Below, one piece after another: positions 52,901 through 64,000 of a DNA stretch of 64,000 nucleotides. Location of the stretch: assembly GCF_963576615.1 (NCBI RefSeq), contig NC_088708.1, positions 52,625,196-52,689,195 on the forward strand, given 5' to 3'. Position 1 is the first letter of the stretch; each line of letters begins with the position of its first letter. Position numbers and translations under genes: made by a program. Under the pieces are notes generated by a model. It was given only the letters and a program-made list of their open reading frames with translations. It made no database searches and had not been told where the DNA came from. This stretch comes from Watersipora subatra. Its lineage: Eukaryota > Bryozoa > Gymnolaemata > Cheilostomatida > Watersiporidae.

Positions 52901-55900
52901 TAGTGGCAGCCATTGCGTGGAGCCGTGCTAGCCATGACGTGACATTTGGGTATACTAGTTCTCAAGTTAATTATCGTTCCAAGTGCTGGTGACACATTGA
53001 GACGCATTGAGTATGCACCACTTGGGAGCTAAGCGTTGCGTGCTAGGGGCAGTCTCTTTATTCATTAGCTACATTGTCCGGCAGTAGAAACCAACAATGA
53101 GTTTTTCTGTTACAGTTATTGTTCGCATTACCCGCGCTTCTGGGATACAAGGAATGAATAGCTGGATTTCATGCCTTAAACACAGGCTTTGGGTGTGTTT
53201 TTACAAAGCATTTAACAGCTAGTTTTAAGAGCCCGCCTAGCATAGACATCAAGGATGGCAGTTGTTAATCACAAATATTCTTCATCGTTGTAAAGCCCAA
53301 AGATGTTAGAATCGTTGTCTGTGCGTTTCCTTCCTAATCAACAGATGCAAGCCACTTTACTAGATTAGATAGCTCATTAATTGTATAAAACACAAGGCAT
53401 GGCCAGATGTGCGAAACAGCTCCCGCAATGTAAATGAACATCATTAACTGGCAGCACTCCGGCAGCACTCAGCACGTTGCAAGGATTCAAAAGTTGTTAT
53501 TTGATCGTGACTATGCATTCATAATTCAGAACCAAGAGTATATTCCCCGTAGGAGCACCACTGCTGCTCTCGCAATTACAAAAGTTCTGCCGCGGTGAAT
53601 GCTGCCACATATTATTATGACTCTTTTGCGCAAGCGGGCTAATGGTGTGAGAGCCGTTGTCGTCACTTGTTGTCGTTATTCAACGTTTGTTTTTAGAGCA
53701 GTGCGGGGATTAATAGCATTTGCAAATATAGGAGAGTTCATTGCTGGCATTAGCACTTGGGTTTAATCAGGTGTTTTGTGACAAAAGTGAAGCTTGATAG
53801 CCCCGTTTCCTTACACAAACACACGTTCAGTATTTTAGAATGAGTTTTTTTGTTTGCCTGTTAAGTGAGTAAATTAACACATATGCTTGTTCACTAGTTG
53901 CTTGTCTTAAAGCACGGCAGCTGCTTTGCAAGCGTTCACTTGAAAACCTAAGCGTTTTTTTCACTGATAGGAAATGGGCTGTGACTGCAAATAGATCCAT
54001 TGTTTTACTAAGGAAATTTGATCCTCAAGTTGCCGTCTCAAATGAACAGTGGCTGCTTTGAGAATTAAGGCAGCAAGGCAGCGATTTGAAAGGCTTTTCG
54101 AATACCGCACAAACAACGGCATCATTGCATCACGGCTAATTATAAGTACTACATCCTTTATGGACCAACAACTCCAGCTACCAGTAGATACAAGCAACTG
54201 AAAAGCGGGGCAGACAAGTTTACCATTCGATAAAAAGTTTTAAAAAAAGTACACTAAAAAAGTAACATTCGTTATATGTATCTACATATAAATACAAATT
54301 TTATAAACAGGATTAGTCAAGTTTTTTTACTAAAACTAATTTTAAAATTAATTAAACTAGTAAATTCTTGAAATATTTTTAAAGGCTGCATGAACCAAAG
54401 TTGTTGACTGTATACAGTACATAAAATTAACAGCTGCCATATGACAAACCATGGGTTTTATGGGTATAGTTGTTTATATTATAATATTATATTATAAAAT
54501 CAGGAGTGTGGGTTTGGTGTATCTAAACTAAACTTGGACCACAATTTTCCTTCAATGTTTTGCAATTAAAATGCAGAGAAATACATATAATTTTCTTTCA
54601 TTTCAAAGTACAATTTTGTTTTAACCTGTCGTATCTAATTATTAGGGCTTTTTGAGAGCTAGCTGGCCAGCGTTGTAGTAATGTTTTCAGAACTCACAAA
54701 TATTTTATCAACAAGAGTTTTTGATGCTAACATTATAACAACAAAAAGAAAACTAGAAGGAAACAACAGACCCATTTGTAGTTGATACACAGAATACTAG
54801 GAATAAGTTTCTAGCAGATTTATGACGCTGACTACTGACAAGGTCTGTTCAACACTTGTCTTACTGAGTTACTTGTCTGTTTTTCATAAAAACATATGAG
54901 AACTCACCAGCCAATCCCTAGCTGCCCTACTTCTATAGATATTAAGGAAAATTAGCATTAAAAAAATTTATGTCAAGGAAATTATGAGAATGTTAGATTA
55001 CATAGCTGGATTACATAGCTGGATTACATAGCTGGGTTACATAGCTACGATTCTCTTGCAGGCAAATTTCTATGATTAGATATGAGCCACAGATAAGCTA
55101 TTAAGTATGTAACAGTGGTGAAGTAGGAATGACCAACCAAAAGCGTCTCCCTCATATTAGACTTTTTGATTGGTCAATTTTTCTATCAAGTTGTTACACT
55201 ATCTTCTGCAGCATCTATAGTATAAAAACACTATTTACTTTTGTAATTCTGACTTCAGTAGACTTGATAACGAGCATTTTTAATATTATATATAGCCTAT
55301 ATAATATTATATTATATATAAAATTATATACATTTACTGTGAAGGAAGATGAAGAGGTAGAAGTGAGAAGCTGCGGTCCATATGAAGTATCTTAGACTTT
55401 AAGCTTAGATGAAAAAAAACGAAAAAGATGTTAGCTCTGTGCCTAATGAGCATAGTCATGCTTCAGGCGCTTCCCCTTTCACTCCTCACAGCATTACAAG
55501 GCCTTTAAGGCTGGTTCACACTGTATCGTCCTTCATTCATCGTCTTTGCGGCATTCATTGTCAATTATGTGACCATGTAGTTGACTATGTCGACTATACT
55601 CTGCAGCCGAAATACAGCGATATTGCGTGAACCAGTCTTTAAAAAGTATAAGAATCGCTCAGAGTACCTGATCAAACAAACAATTGATAACGAATGCTAT
55701 ATACGGGCTAATAATAATGCTATATACGGGCTAATAATAATGCTATATACGGGCTGACTCAAATAGGAAAATAGTAAAATTTTAATGCAAGTCTGTTAAT
55801 AACTACAGCCGCTTGCCTTTTGTGAAATTGTAAAACTATTTTTGAATCAGAAGGTCTAACACAATAGCCAACCTTGCATTAACTAGCAAAAGTGTTAAAC

Positions 55901-58900
55901 CATTGAGTGCTGCATTCTTATTTAGTTGAATTGCGTTGTTGTACTTGCAGCGCTGTACCTAAATTTGGTTTAAAGACAACTGGAAGAAGGTGGAACAAAT
56001 ATACTTGTCTAAAATATCTAGAAAAATATTTATTATGCCAGTGTTGATATATAACATGTTTGCAATATTGCGCTATAAGAAAAATATTGAGACAACAATA
56101 AAAATATCCCCAAAAGCAAGACATCTCCAAACGTTTGAGATGATGGCTTAGCTAAAAATGCAGCTACTCTATATTTTGCAAGTGGTTGATATTCAGGAGG
56201 CATTCATCTCCCAGCAACCCAAAATTCATGATTGAAAAGTTACGATAAAAACCATAAATGGCGAGTGTAAGTTGAGGGATATAGGAATGGATAATAAATG
56301 TAACAGTCGACAATATATTGTCGACAGTCACTAGTGCTGTAACTATGTTAGCTACAACAAGAATAGAGAAGCCGGTTTCGCAAGCGCGTTCACTTCAATG
56401 AAGTCTGGCGTAATTTGAAATTACTGTAAGAGAAAATGACACAGAGGAAAGGGTTAAGAGCACGCGAGTGAATCAGTCAGTGTGGGTTTGAACTGAATCA
56501 GTGGAACACTTCGTACTACGGAGTTTCACAAGGCAGATTCTCTTGGGACGACTATGGCATTATCTTCTTTGTTTTCTCATCACACAGCCTCCCTATTAAG
56601 CCTTGCGTGTAACTGGAACAAAGCATTCGAAGCGGCTCGGGAGAGTATCAAGCGGCTTGCAATCCTGCCTTGTTTATCAGCGCTGTTTGAGTATAATGAT
56701 ACGAGTTTTTGAAGCTCAGTTTTACATAGCAAATCGCAATCATTTTACGTAATTAGCACGGCTATTGTTTTTCTCCGTGACAAGCTAAAAGCTTTCAGCG
56801 TTCCGTCTAATGGGATCAAATCTCGCTCGAATAATATCCGTTTAACTAGCACACTCTAAAATTTCATTTCAAGCTGAAAAGACATTTAATTATAGCTTGC
56901 AGATGGCGAGAACTAAGCCTATCATGTCTAAAATGAAACGAAGGGCAAAGATTTATTGCGCTAATGAAGTTCTCTAGTGACTAGGCTCTCAAGAGTGGCG
57001 CTCTCCAAGACTCCACGAGACAATTAACGCACAACTAATTGAGGGCGGGAAGCTACCGAGAGAGAGAAAGCTGACCCATATGCTTCTACTCGTTGCAAAT
57101 CAGTCATATACTAGCCGTTAGAAGGCTTTTCCATCTTCAACCTCTTTTATAGCATAAACATACTGAACTGTCACAGCTCTGTATCTGCTACTAGTCTACA
57201 TTCATGTTATTGATCTGTGTAGGACTCAGTGACAATGAGATTCAGAGGCAAGACGAATCCATAAATCCATAAGCATAGGTCTCCCTAGCTCACAGCACCA
57301 AAGAAAATCCATTCATAATGCATGATTTTTATTGGAAATTGTTGTGATTACTGATTTTAAATGATTTAGTTGGGAATGCCTTATTGATGTTTTTACTGGG
57401 GAACACCTCTTGTTTCTTGTGTAAAACTCAATAGTACACTTAAGATCAGCTGATGCACTCTTGTTTCTAATACTACCATCGCCAGCAAAGCTAAATCGTT
57501 CGAGGGCCATGCAGCGAGTGAGTCAAATATAACAAATGTAAACTTAAAATTACTAATTCAAAATCACCATATACGTCATAATAATAAAAAAGACTCTGAA
57601 TGTCAATTATGTAACAGTAAACCTACATCATCCTTGTTCTTCACTGGCGCCGATCTTATCGTTGGCTCTCTTAAAATTAGCCATATTAGATTATGTATAA
57701 AATCATATTCCCTTTCTAGCTATCTCGTCTCCGCTAAAATTTGCAATAGTGGACTAAATTAATTTATCAACGTTCTGCTCAACCTCCATTAGATTATGTT
57801 TGGGCATTTAAAACATTGCACTCGCTTTCACTTCGCTGGAAGGCATCACTGAATGTATCAGTATAACTGATGGGTTATTTGACAGCTGAAAGCTCATGCT
57901 AATGGTTAATTCGTACGCGTAAAACACTCAGCAGAAAGCAAATAATGCCACGCGACCTAATGCAAACAAGCCATAGCATTATGCCACGAGAGATGAATTG
58001 ACATTGTATTAATATCGGATGAGAAAACTCGAGTAGGTATGCGACTCTTCATGAATAAATGCTATGCATGGCAGCTGACAACAAAGAACAAAAGCTCTAT
58101 ACCCATCCATAAAGATATGCAGTTTTTTTTGTTTGACAACAAGCGACAACGTTAAGACAAAAGATTTGCATAACCGTGTGGGACGGAGACGTTTAAAGAG
58201 AGAGGAGACATGATACGCGCAGAATAATATTTGATGAACAAAAATAGAAAGAGGGGCAAATTCCTTTGTAATATACTTGTGTAACTGTCAACGCGTAACA
58301 ATGGGAATGGCAAGTCTTGTTCAGGCGCTTTTTATTGACAATAGCCAGCATTTTTGGCTAATTTTCCACATGAAGCACTAGCATAATTGTGCTCTCAGCC
58401 GCGATATAATGAAATAAAGAAAACTGGATTGTCTAATTAATTATTAATAAGTTTATTGATAAATTCTCATCTTCACTTCTTCCAACAGGTGCGTTTGAAT
58501 TTCCATCTGAAAAACTTTTGTATCGCCTCATTAATTTGCAATGAAATTGCCAAAACAATAAACGTAATGAGATGGGCAGAGGTCATTGTCGCTAATTAAT
58601 CTACACGTTGCATCCAGACTCTTAAACAGGACTTGAGCAATTACAAGCGCTGAGCAGAGATACTTACATTGTAACCCTTTCAATACCAAAACCATACGTA
58701 TACGAAATTTAAATAAAATAACACCAAACTCCTTTATGTTGCTGTATGGTTAAGACAAAAGATTTTAATGTTTAGGCTTGCCAGAACGAAAGTAATCACA
58801 GGGTTATGAAGACACGCATTATAACATATTCTTCAGTATCTGTCAGATTCAGACATTTAATAACTTTAAATTCTAGCTAAAATTGCTTTGACTTAATATT

Positions 58901-61189
58901 GCTACAATATTTGGATAATTGAAAACATATTCTTATAAAAAAAAATCAACAGGTTTCTCATTAGTTATGAATACTTTGACTAGTAATTTTCAACTTGACT
59001 TTTTTACTTTAAATATTTTGCCAATTTAATAAATTGTTTATAAATTACAGGTACACAGATGATGCATTTGCAAGATCCGAAAATGAAACCTGGTAAGTAA
59101 ATTTCAGAGATGTTAAAAAGTGGCAGATGTTTGCATTATATGGTCTTGGAATATAATCTAATCTCAAAGCAGCTAATTTCGCTTCTACTAGTTAAGATAC
59201 TCATGACAGCCGTCAGTTTAGCCTAGTTCAACGAGGCAGCTCATACAAGAGAAATCTTCGCTGCCATGAGCGTTTAGTTAGTACTAGACTGTCAACTAGT
59301 AAGGTCCACGTTCTATTCACCAGTGCAATGACACAGCGGCTCTTGCATGCAAACCTACTTTCTCACATATATGCTGTATTCACCTTATTACTGACAGCAA
59401 AACCTATCGATACGAGGCTAGTTAAACAGTAAAACTACTAATATTGTACCAGATGTGTAAGTTTTTGAAGACTAAATGACAAATGTTCAACTAGCTGATA
59501 TTTTATACAGCTTTGTTGCTCGCTTCGCACAGCATTTTTGAACTAAGGAAATTTCAATGTGTATAGAAATTGGAAAACTTCTTGGTGCAAAATTGCAAGG
59601 TGTGTATTTTAGACTAACAAAAATAAATATTAGCTTTTTTTCCATACAACGGATTCATATATGATCAACTTCTAGCAAACAAAACAATTCTCAAACTTTG
59701 CCATTAAAATATTAACGCTGGATTTCATGGCTGCATCAAGACGATGACAAAGGAGGGCTTCGTGCTCTTCTGCTATTATTATGCCTAATGCCTGGTTGGC
59801 TTATCAACAAATTAAGCAAGAATTACCCACAATGCTTCAGTTGTGATCTAAAATATAATTAGTTTTCACATTTCGCCATAATTCACTTGACTTCTTTAGT
59901 TAGGTATAGCATTTGACTAAATCACCTTTTGCACCAGCTGTCATGAGAATAATTTCGTTTCTCACAGTTGCAAATCGGAGTTGTAATTGCTTTATCCACT
60001 CGGTCCTTGTCAAGGCTCTGGCACTGCAATTACTCTGATAAGGTTTGATTGGGGCAGACTATTCTCAGACATAGACGGAATGTTTGTAGGCGTGGGACCA
60101 GTCAGTATGGGCACAAAGAGGAAAATGGAAAATGATATGATGTCCCATTCGAGTGACGAAACGCGTCAGGGACCAAAAAAGCCAAGACTAGTATTTACAG
60201 ACATTCAAAGACGCACTCTTCATGCAATATTTAAGGAGACAAAACGACCTAACAAAGACATGCAAGCAACAATAGCGCAGCAACTGGGTCTCGAGGTAAG
60301 ATTTTACTTAAAAAAGATCTTGAGAGTTATGTAACATAGGTGCCACCCACATATTGTACACCTGACTAGACCGGTAAGATTTAAAAAGACAACTATGTGA
60401 GTTTCTAGCCCGCAGTTCCTAACAAGGTTGCAGAATGTTATGCAATTGTTATAAAAGTTATAAACTATTTTCTCACGTCCGTGGTACTACTGATTACATA
60501 TAACCACCAACACAGCTATACATTTTTCAAACCGATTAGAACTCGTAGGCTATGATCTCACAAATAGTTATCTTTTTTAAATCTTCCCGACTAGTTCACC
60601 TTCTTCCCTTCTCAATGACTGATAGATTTTGATGTTTAACCATTTACAACATATGTATTGTTATATATGGTTTTTTTAAATATATAACAATATTATAATA
60701 TTGTTATAATGACAATATTATATATAACAACATTATAACATTGTTATAATGACAATATTATCTATAACAACATTATTATAATGACAATATTATATATAAC
60801 AACATTATAACATTGTTATAATGACAATATTATATATAACAACATTATAACATTGTTATAATGACAATACTATCTATAACAACATTATAACATTGTTATA
60901 ATGACAATATTATATATAACAACATTATAACATTGTTATAACGACAATATTATATATAACAACATTATAACATTGTTATGACAATATTATATATAAAAAT
61001 ATATAATCATGTCATGTATAATTTACCAAACAGAAGTTCTATTTCAAATATGATGATAAAGGTTTACCCTTACAGGTTACAACGGTTGCCAACTTTTTCA
61101 TGAATGCAAGGCGTAGATCGGTTGACAAATGGAAAGATGAAATGGACCGAGATTCAAGTGGAGGTTCTACCACATCCACGAAAAACTAA
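49943..61189 (+). CDS. onecut: Onecut (HNF6-class) transcription factor, 5 exons
   Basis: Exons: 49943-50021, 51618-52574, 59051-59092, 60090-60295 and 61076-61189; 1398 nt, 465 aa, phase-consistent. Exon 2 contains the family motif LPPISTVSDKF and, at residues about 265-345, the cut domain (KELAQKISSELKRYS through NPKPWSKLKSGRETF). Exons 4-5 encode the homeodomain (KKPRLVFTDIQRRTLHAIF). Its third helix, VANFFMNARRRS, has phenylalanine at 48 and methionine at 50, the onecut hallmark. A TAG 15 bp before ATG 49943 supports that start. Onecut proteins are nuclear DNA-binding factors of neural, sensory and (in vertebrates) liver and pancreas development. The linker between cut and homeodomain is unusual and may vary by splicing. 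For exon 4, two further in-frame acceptors (exon from 60069 or 60077) are possible. Confidence 0.95.
50610..50631 (+). CDS. onecut: Alternative coding first exon of onecut
   Basis: ATG 50610 followed by 22 coding bases (MVMQAYG plus one base) ends at a consensus donor (G/gtgagt). It has the same phase as the first exon at 49943-50021, so either could splice to 51618 and run into TMTMENIGDMG, which resembles the LTMEAIGEL start of vertebrate HNF6. Transcription evidence is needed to choose. Confidence 0.45.
54998..55048. repeat. 13-bp tandem repeat x4
   Basis: GATTACATAGCTG repeated, with one GGTTAC variant, in the large onecut intron. Confidence 0.9.
55693..55757. repeat. 23-bp tandem repeat x2.7
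   Basis: Units at 55695, 55718 and 55741 start TGCTATATACGGGCTAATAA. Confidence 0.9.
60660..61005. repeat. AT-rich palindromic minisatellite in homeodomain intron
   Basis: About seven units of roughly 42 bp, made of AACATTATAACATTGTTATA plus ATGACAATATTATATATA. Each unit is self-complementary. The array ends 70 bp before the final onecut exon. Confidence 0.93.
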
Positions 61190-62794
61190 TTTCCGAGTTT
61201 TAGTCCATTATTCGACTCACAGATGTGTATATCAACTTTTGCTAGATTTTACCTATGTCAATATGCTTACTGCCTATACTACAGCATTATTTTTAGTAGC
61301 ACATTTGTTATCTAGGCACTACCAGGTAGCTCAGATCGCTGCAAATATTCACTTCTACTCGATACATCGGTGTCAGCTAAGCATTTCTTTCATTCTTCGT
61401 GGTAAATAAGTGTGAGTGAAAAGAAGAGCTTTTATTCTTTCCAGATTTCTATAAAAGGGTAGATGAATCTCACTACAATATGTTACGTGTCTCCATTGGC
61501 AATCGGTATAATGTATTTGTAATCTCATTTTCCCCATTATAATAATTATTGCACATTCCAAAATGTGTGTATATTTTCTTATTTTTAAATTAGTTGTTAT
61601 TGTATTGTGCTACATAGACCGTGGTTTTGTGTATTTCTTTTCGGTACTATTTAATGTTGCACTATTTTTAGTTAACCGTGTAAACGCCGTTCATTTATTA
61701 TTTTTACATTTGTAAGTATTAGAAGAGATGGAAAGCAATTCAACGGCAGTGCAATAGTACTAAAATTCATTGTTGTACGGTGCAATACATATCGTAGCAT
61801 CTTAATAGTATTACTGTTGTTTGCCATGAATTTCTCGAATTGTTATTGACAATCATATCATTGCGGCCATCTCCGAAATCTCATCACACTTAGCCAAAAT
61901 GACTGAAACACCTTATTGAGTCTTGGTGAAGATTTATATTTTGTTTTACATTCCGCCTATCTGCGCACGCTAGTCATTTTTTTGTTATCTCTTCACAATC
62001 ACTCACTACCTATTTGTTGTAGTCCTATTTTTGTTACTTTGGCCAAAGTCACCTTTATTATTATTTGTTGTCCTGCAAATTTTATTGCACTGTTTATTGT
62101 TGTGTATTTTTATAAATTATTTATTTATAATATTACAGTGATGTAATGTGCCTCTGTATTGGCACAACCTATTTTCCATAACTACGTTGTGTTCAAGATC
62201 GACACTGTACTGTAACTATATATTATTATAGCGCAGATGATTCCAACCTTAAACAATATATTCTTGAAGCATCTAAAATCTCGATGTTTTAAAATCCTTT
62301 TAACTTCAAATTGGCCCACTTTTGATAAAAATCATGTGCGAGGGAAAAAGTAACACAAGAATTTGGCTCAGCTGATAAAATTTACATGATGAAAAGGTTC
62401 GGTTATCATGAATATATTTGAGTATAAACATAAAATATGATTTGACCCTTGCAACTAACACCTTAGCTGAGCGAGTGAAATGCAGAATCTGCGTGACATG
62501 ACAGCTTATGAAAGAGTAGCTGACCTCTGTTACAGTAAGAGAATATAATGTTTGCGATAATCTATGCAAAAATAACGCTTTGATGTATGCACGGTACCAT
62601 GGTTCATGTAATACTTGCAGCCGTAATGTTACATGAGAAGGTTGAGTATTAGCGCAATGCATTAGCCTTGCAGTAATTTGAACATCTGTGCAAAAATATG
62701 GGAGAAGATGCAATACTATGTGCAGAAATGAAGGTACTGATACTGAATGCGAAAGACAGTTTAACCCATCACCAAATAGCATACACTAAAGTTA
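61190..62794. other. Onecut 3' UTR and spacer
   Basis: AT-rich, no gene recognised. It should hold the 3' UTR of onecut on one side and that of the convergent minus-strand gene on the other. Confidence 0.4.
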
Positions 62795-62970
62795 TTAATC
62801 GTCTTTTTCCTCTTGCAATCGAGCTTTTTCCTGCATAAGTGCATGAAGTTTTAGTTGCATAGATTGTATCTCAGCTTCAAGTTTGGCCAAATGAGCATCA
62901 GCATGACTTTGGACTTCACCGGGTTGAGTAGAAGGAGACTGAGCAACCTTCTCCTCTAATGGCTTTGAGT
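62795..62970 (-). CDS. Last exon of unidentified coiled-coil protein gene
   Basis: On the minus strand a consensus acceptor (TTTTGCAG) at 62971-62978 opens a frame of 57 residues ending at TAA 62795-62797. The sequence is hydrophilic. Its second half (LAKLEAEIQSMQLKLHALMQ then EKARLQEEKDD) has leucine/methionine heptads of a coiled coil. The upstream exons would lie at higher coordinates, possibly beyond the window; I could not identify them in 62980-64000. I do not recognise the family. The gene would converge on onecut. Confidence 0.5.
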
Positions 62971-62978
62971 CTGCAAAA

Positions 62979-64000
62979 CGGCGGAGCGTTCATGAACAGG
63001 TTTTGCCTTATTACTATGATAGGACTAGCAGTATAAACAAAGCTAGTTTAATGATATCAACACTGACATATTGAAAGTAGTAATACTCACAATGCAGCTA
63101 GTCTTAGATACCTAACGTTACTAAATCCCACTGATGCATTTCAAGACAGACAGACATGATGCAAGAAACTCCAGGCTAACTTCATATAATAAAACTGAAA
63201 TGTCACGCAACAACAAAGTGAGACTACAACAATACACAGCCCAAGATACATAGAAGAACTCAACTTTCCCGTGCTGATGCATCTGAGCTCTATTATGCAC
63301 AAAGTCATAAGTAATTCATCTAGCCTGTAATATATTTATATATATATAATATATATATTATATAATATTATATATAATATATATATTATTATATATATAA
63401 TTATATATATATATTATTATATATTTATAATTTATCTATTGCAAAATTTCTTCAACTTCTTTGTTTCAATCCTCTTGGCACCCAAATCAAATCACTCCCA
63501 GTACTGTTCACTACTTTTTGGGATCAATGTGTCATGATGCTGTTTTCAACTCCTCCATTGTTTACTCAAACTTGGAATGCATAGGCTGAAGGTTCTCAAT
63601 TATAAAATAAACCAAGAGGATAAGCACCAAGTATTTGAGAGCAGACAACTACAATTTGTCAGTGTGAATCAATTCTCTTGCCACAGGAACAACTGGGAAG
63701 TGCTTCGAGGCCAGGAACCAATTCTGCCATTAGCCAGAGTCAACAACAGCGTACAAAAACCATCTTATCATTCCAACTTTTAATTCCAATCATAATAAGT
63801 CTGTACAGAAACTGTGATAGCTGCCCAAAAGCATGCGAAAAGTTTATTCTAGAATACATACACCTTTTTACCAAACGCAAAAATCTAACAATATTCGGTC
63901 AAACAGAAATGAATGGCTCTTTTAAAACAAAACAATTGAGATTAAGCTCAAACTCAATTTTTAAACAACCTCAGAAATTTTTCAAATAATCATAAAGTTA
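62979..64000. other. Non-coding flank with AT tract
   Basis: Presumably intron of the minus-strand coiled-coil gene. It contains a dense (TA)n-like tract at about 63330-63435. Open frames near 63577-63989 show no similarity that I recognise. Confidence 0.4.
63330..63435. repeat. AT microsatellite tract
   Basis: About 105 bp of alternating ATATAT and TATTATA words with almost no G or C. Confidence 0.9.

Noticed and set aside
62306-62782. 158-codon minus-strand frame
   Set aside because: No recognisable motif, odd His/Leu/Ser-rich composition, and it lies just downstream of the stop of the coiled-coil exon, so it is most likely 3' UTR.

Overview
Kind of genome. This is AT-rich animal DNA with short exons, long GT-AG introns, many minisatellites and many decayed or internally deleted transposons. 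The proteins most closely resemble bilaterian families (LIX1L/Lowfat, Onecut, FKBP51/52, ankyrin-SOCS box), so I infer an invertebrate bilaterian, possibly lophotrochozoan. The sequence alone does not fix the phylum. There are no prokaryotic operons, CRISPR arrays or rRNA genes. Layout, left to right. (1) 400-5421: a Ty3/Gypsy (Mag-like) LTR retrotransposon, complete in outline (147-bp LTRs, 5-bp target duplication CGCAG, polypurine tract), with stops and frameshifts in gag and pol. (2) 5607-7969: two TIR-flanked non-autonomous DNA transposons; the second is almost wholly a long inverted repeat. (3) 8591-16148: an eight-exon plus-strand gene for an ankyrin-repeat protein with a C-terminal SOCS box (predicted 579 aa). 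Its introns hold a tRNA-derived SINE and a TTAA-flanked MITE. (4) 16997-25059: a nine-exon gene for an FKBP51/52-type TPR co-chaperone in which the usual first FK506-binding domain was not found. (5) 25249-27185: a decayed LINE on the minus strand, then about 3 kb without recognisable genes. (6) 30088-47990: a five-exon LIX1L/Lowfat gene (270 aa) whose introns are crowded with mobile DNA: a hAT-like element, a 2.4-kb element with perfect TIRs and subterminal repeats carrying a broken minus-strand gene, two foldback/MITE elements, a Tigger-like element, a SINE-like element, and four large minisatellite arrays. (7) 49943-61189: a onecut/HNF6-class gene (cut domain plus F48/M50 homeodomain) with two possible alternative coding first exons and a 42-bp symmetric micro-exon in the linker between its DNA-binding domains. 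(8) 62795-62970: the last exon of an unidentified minus-strand gene ending in a coiled coil. How the genes relate. The four recognised genes are on the plus strand but are unrelated in function (ubiquitin-ligase adaptor, Hsp90 co-chaperone, Fat/Dachsous-linked or RNA-linked LIX1 protein, homeodomain transcription factor). I see no evidence that they form one pathway. Gene models were built by hand from splice sites and reading phase; all four have total coding lengths divisible by three with phase-consistent junctions.
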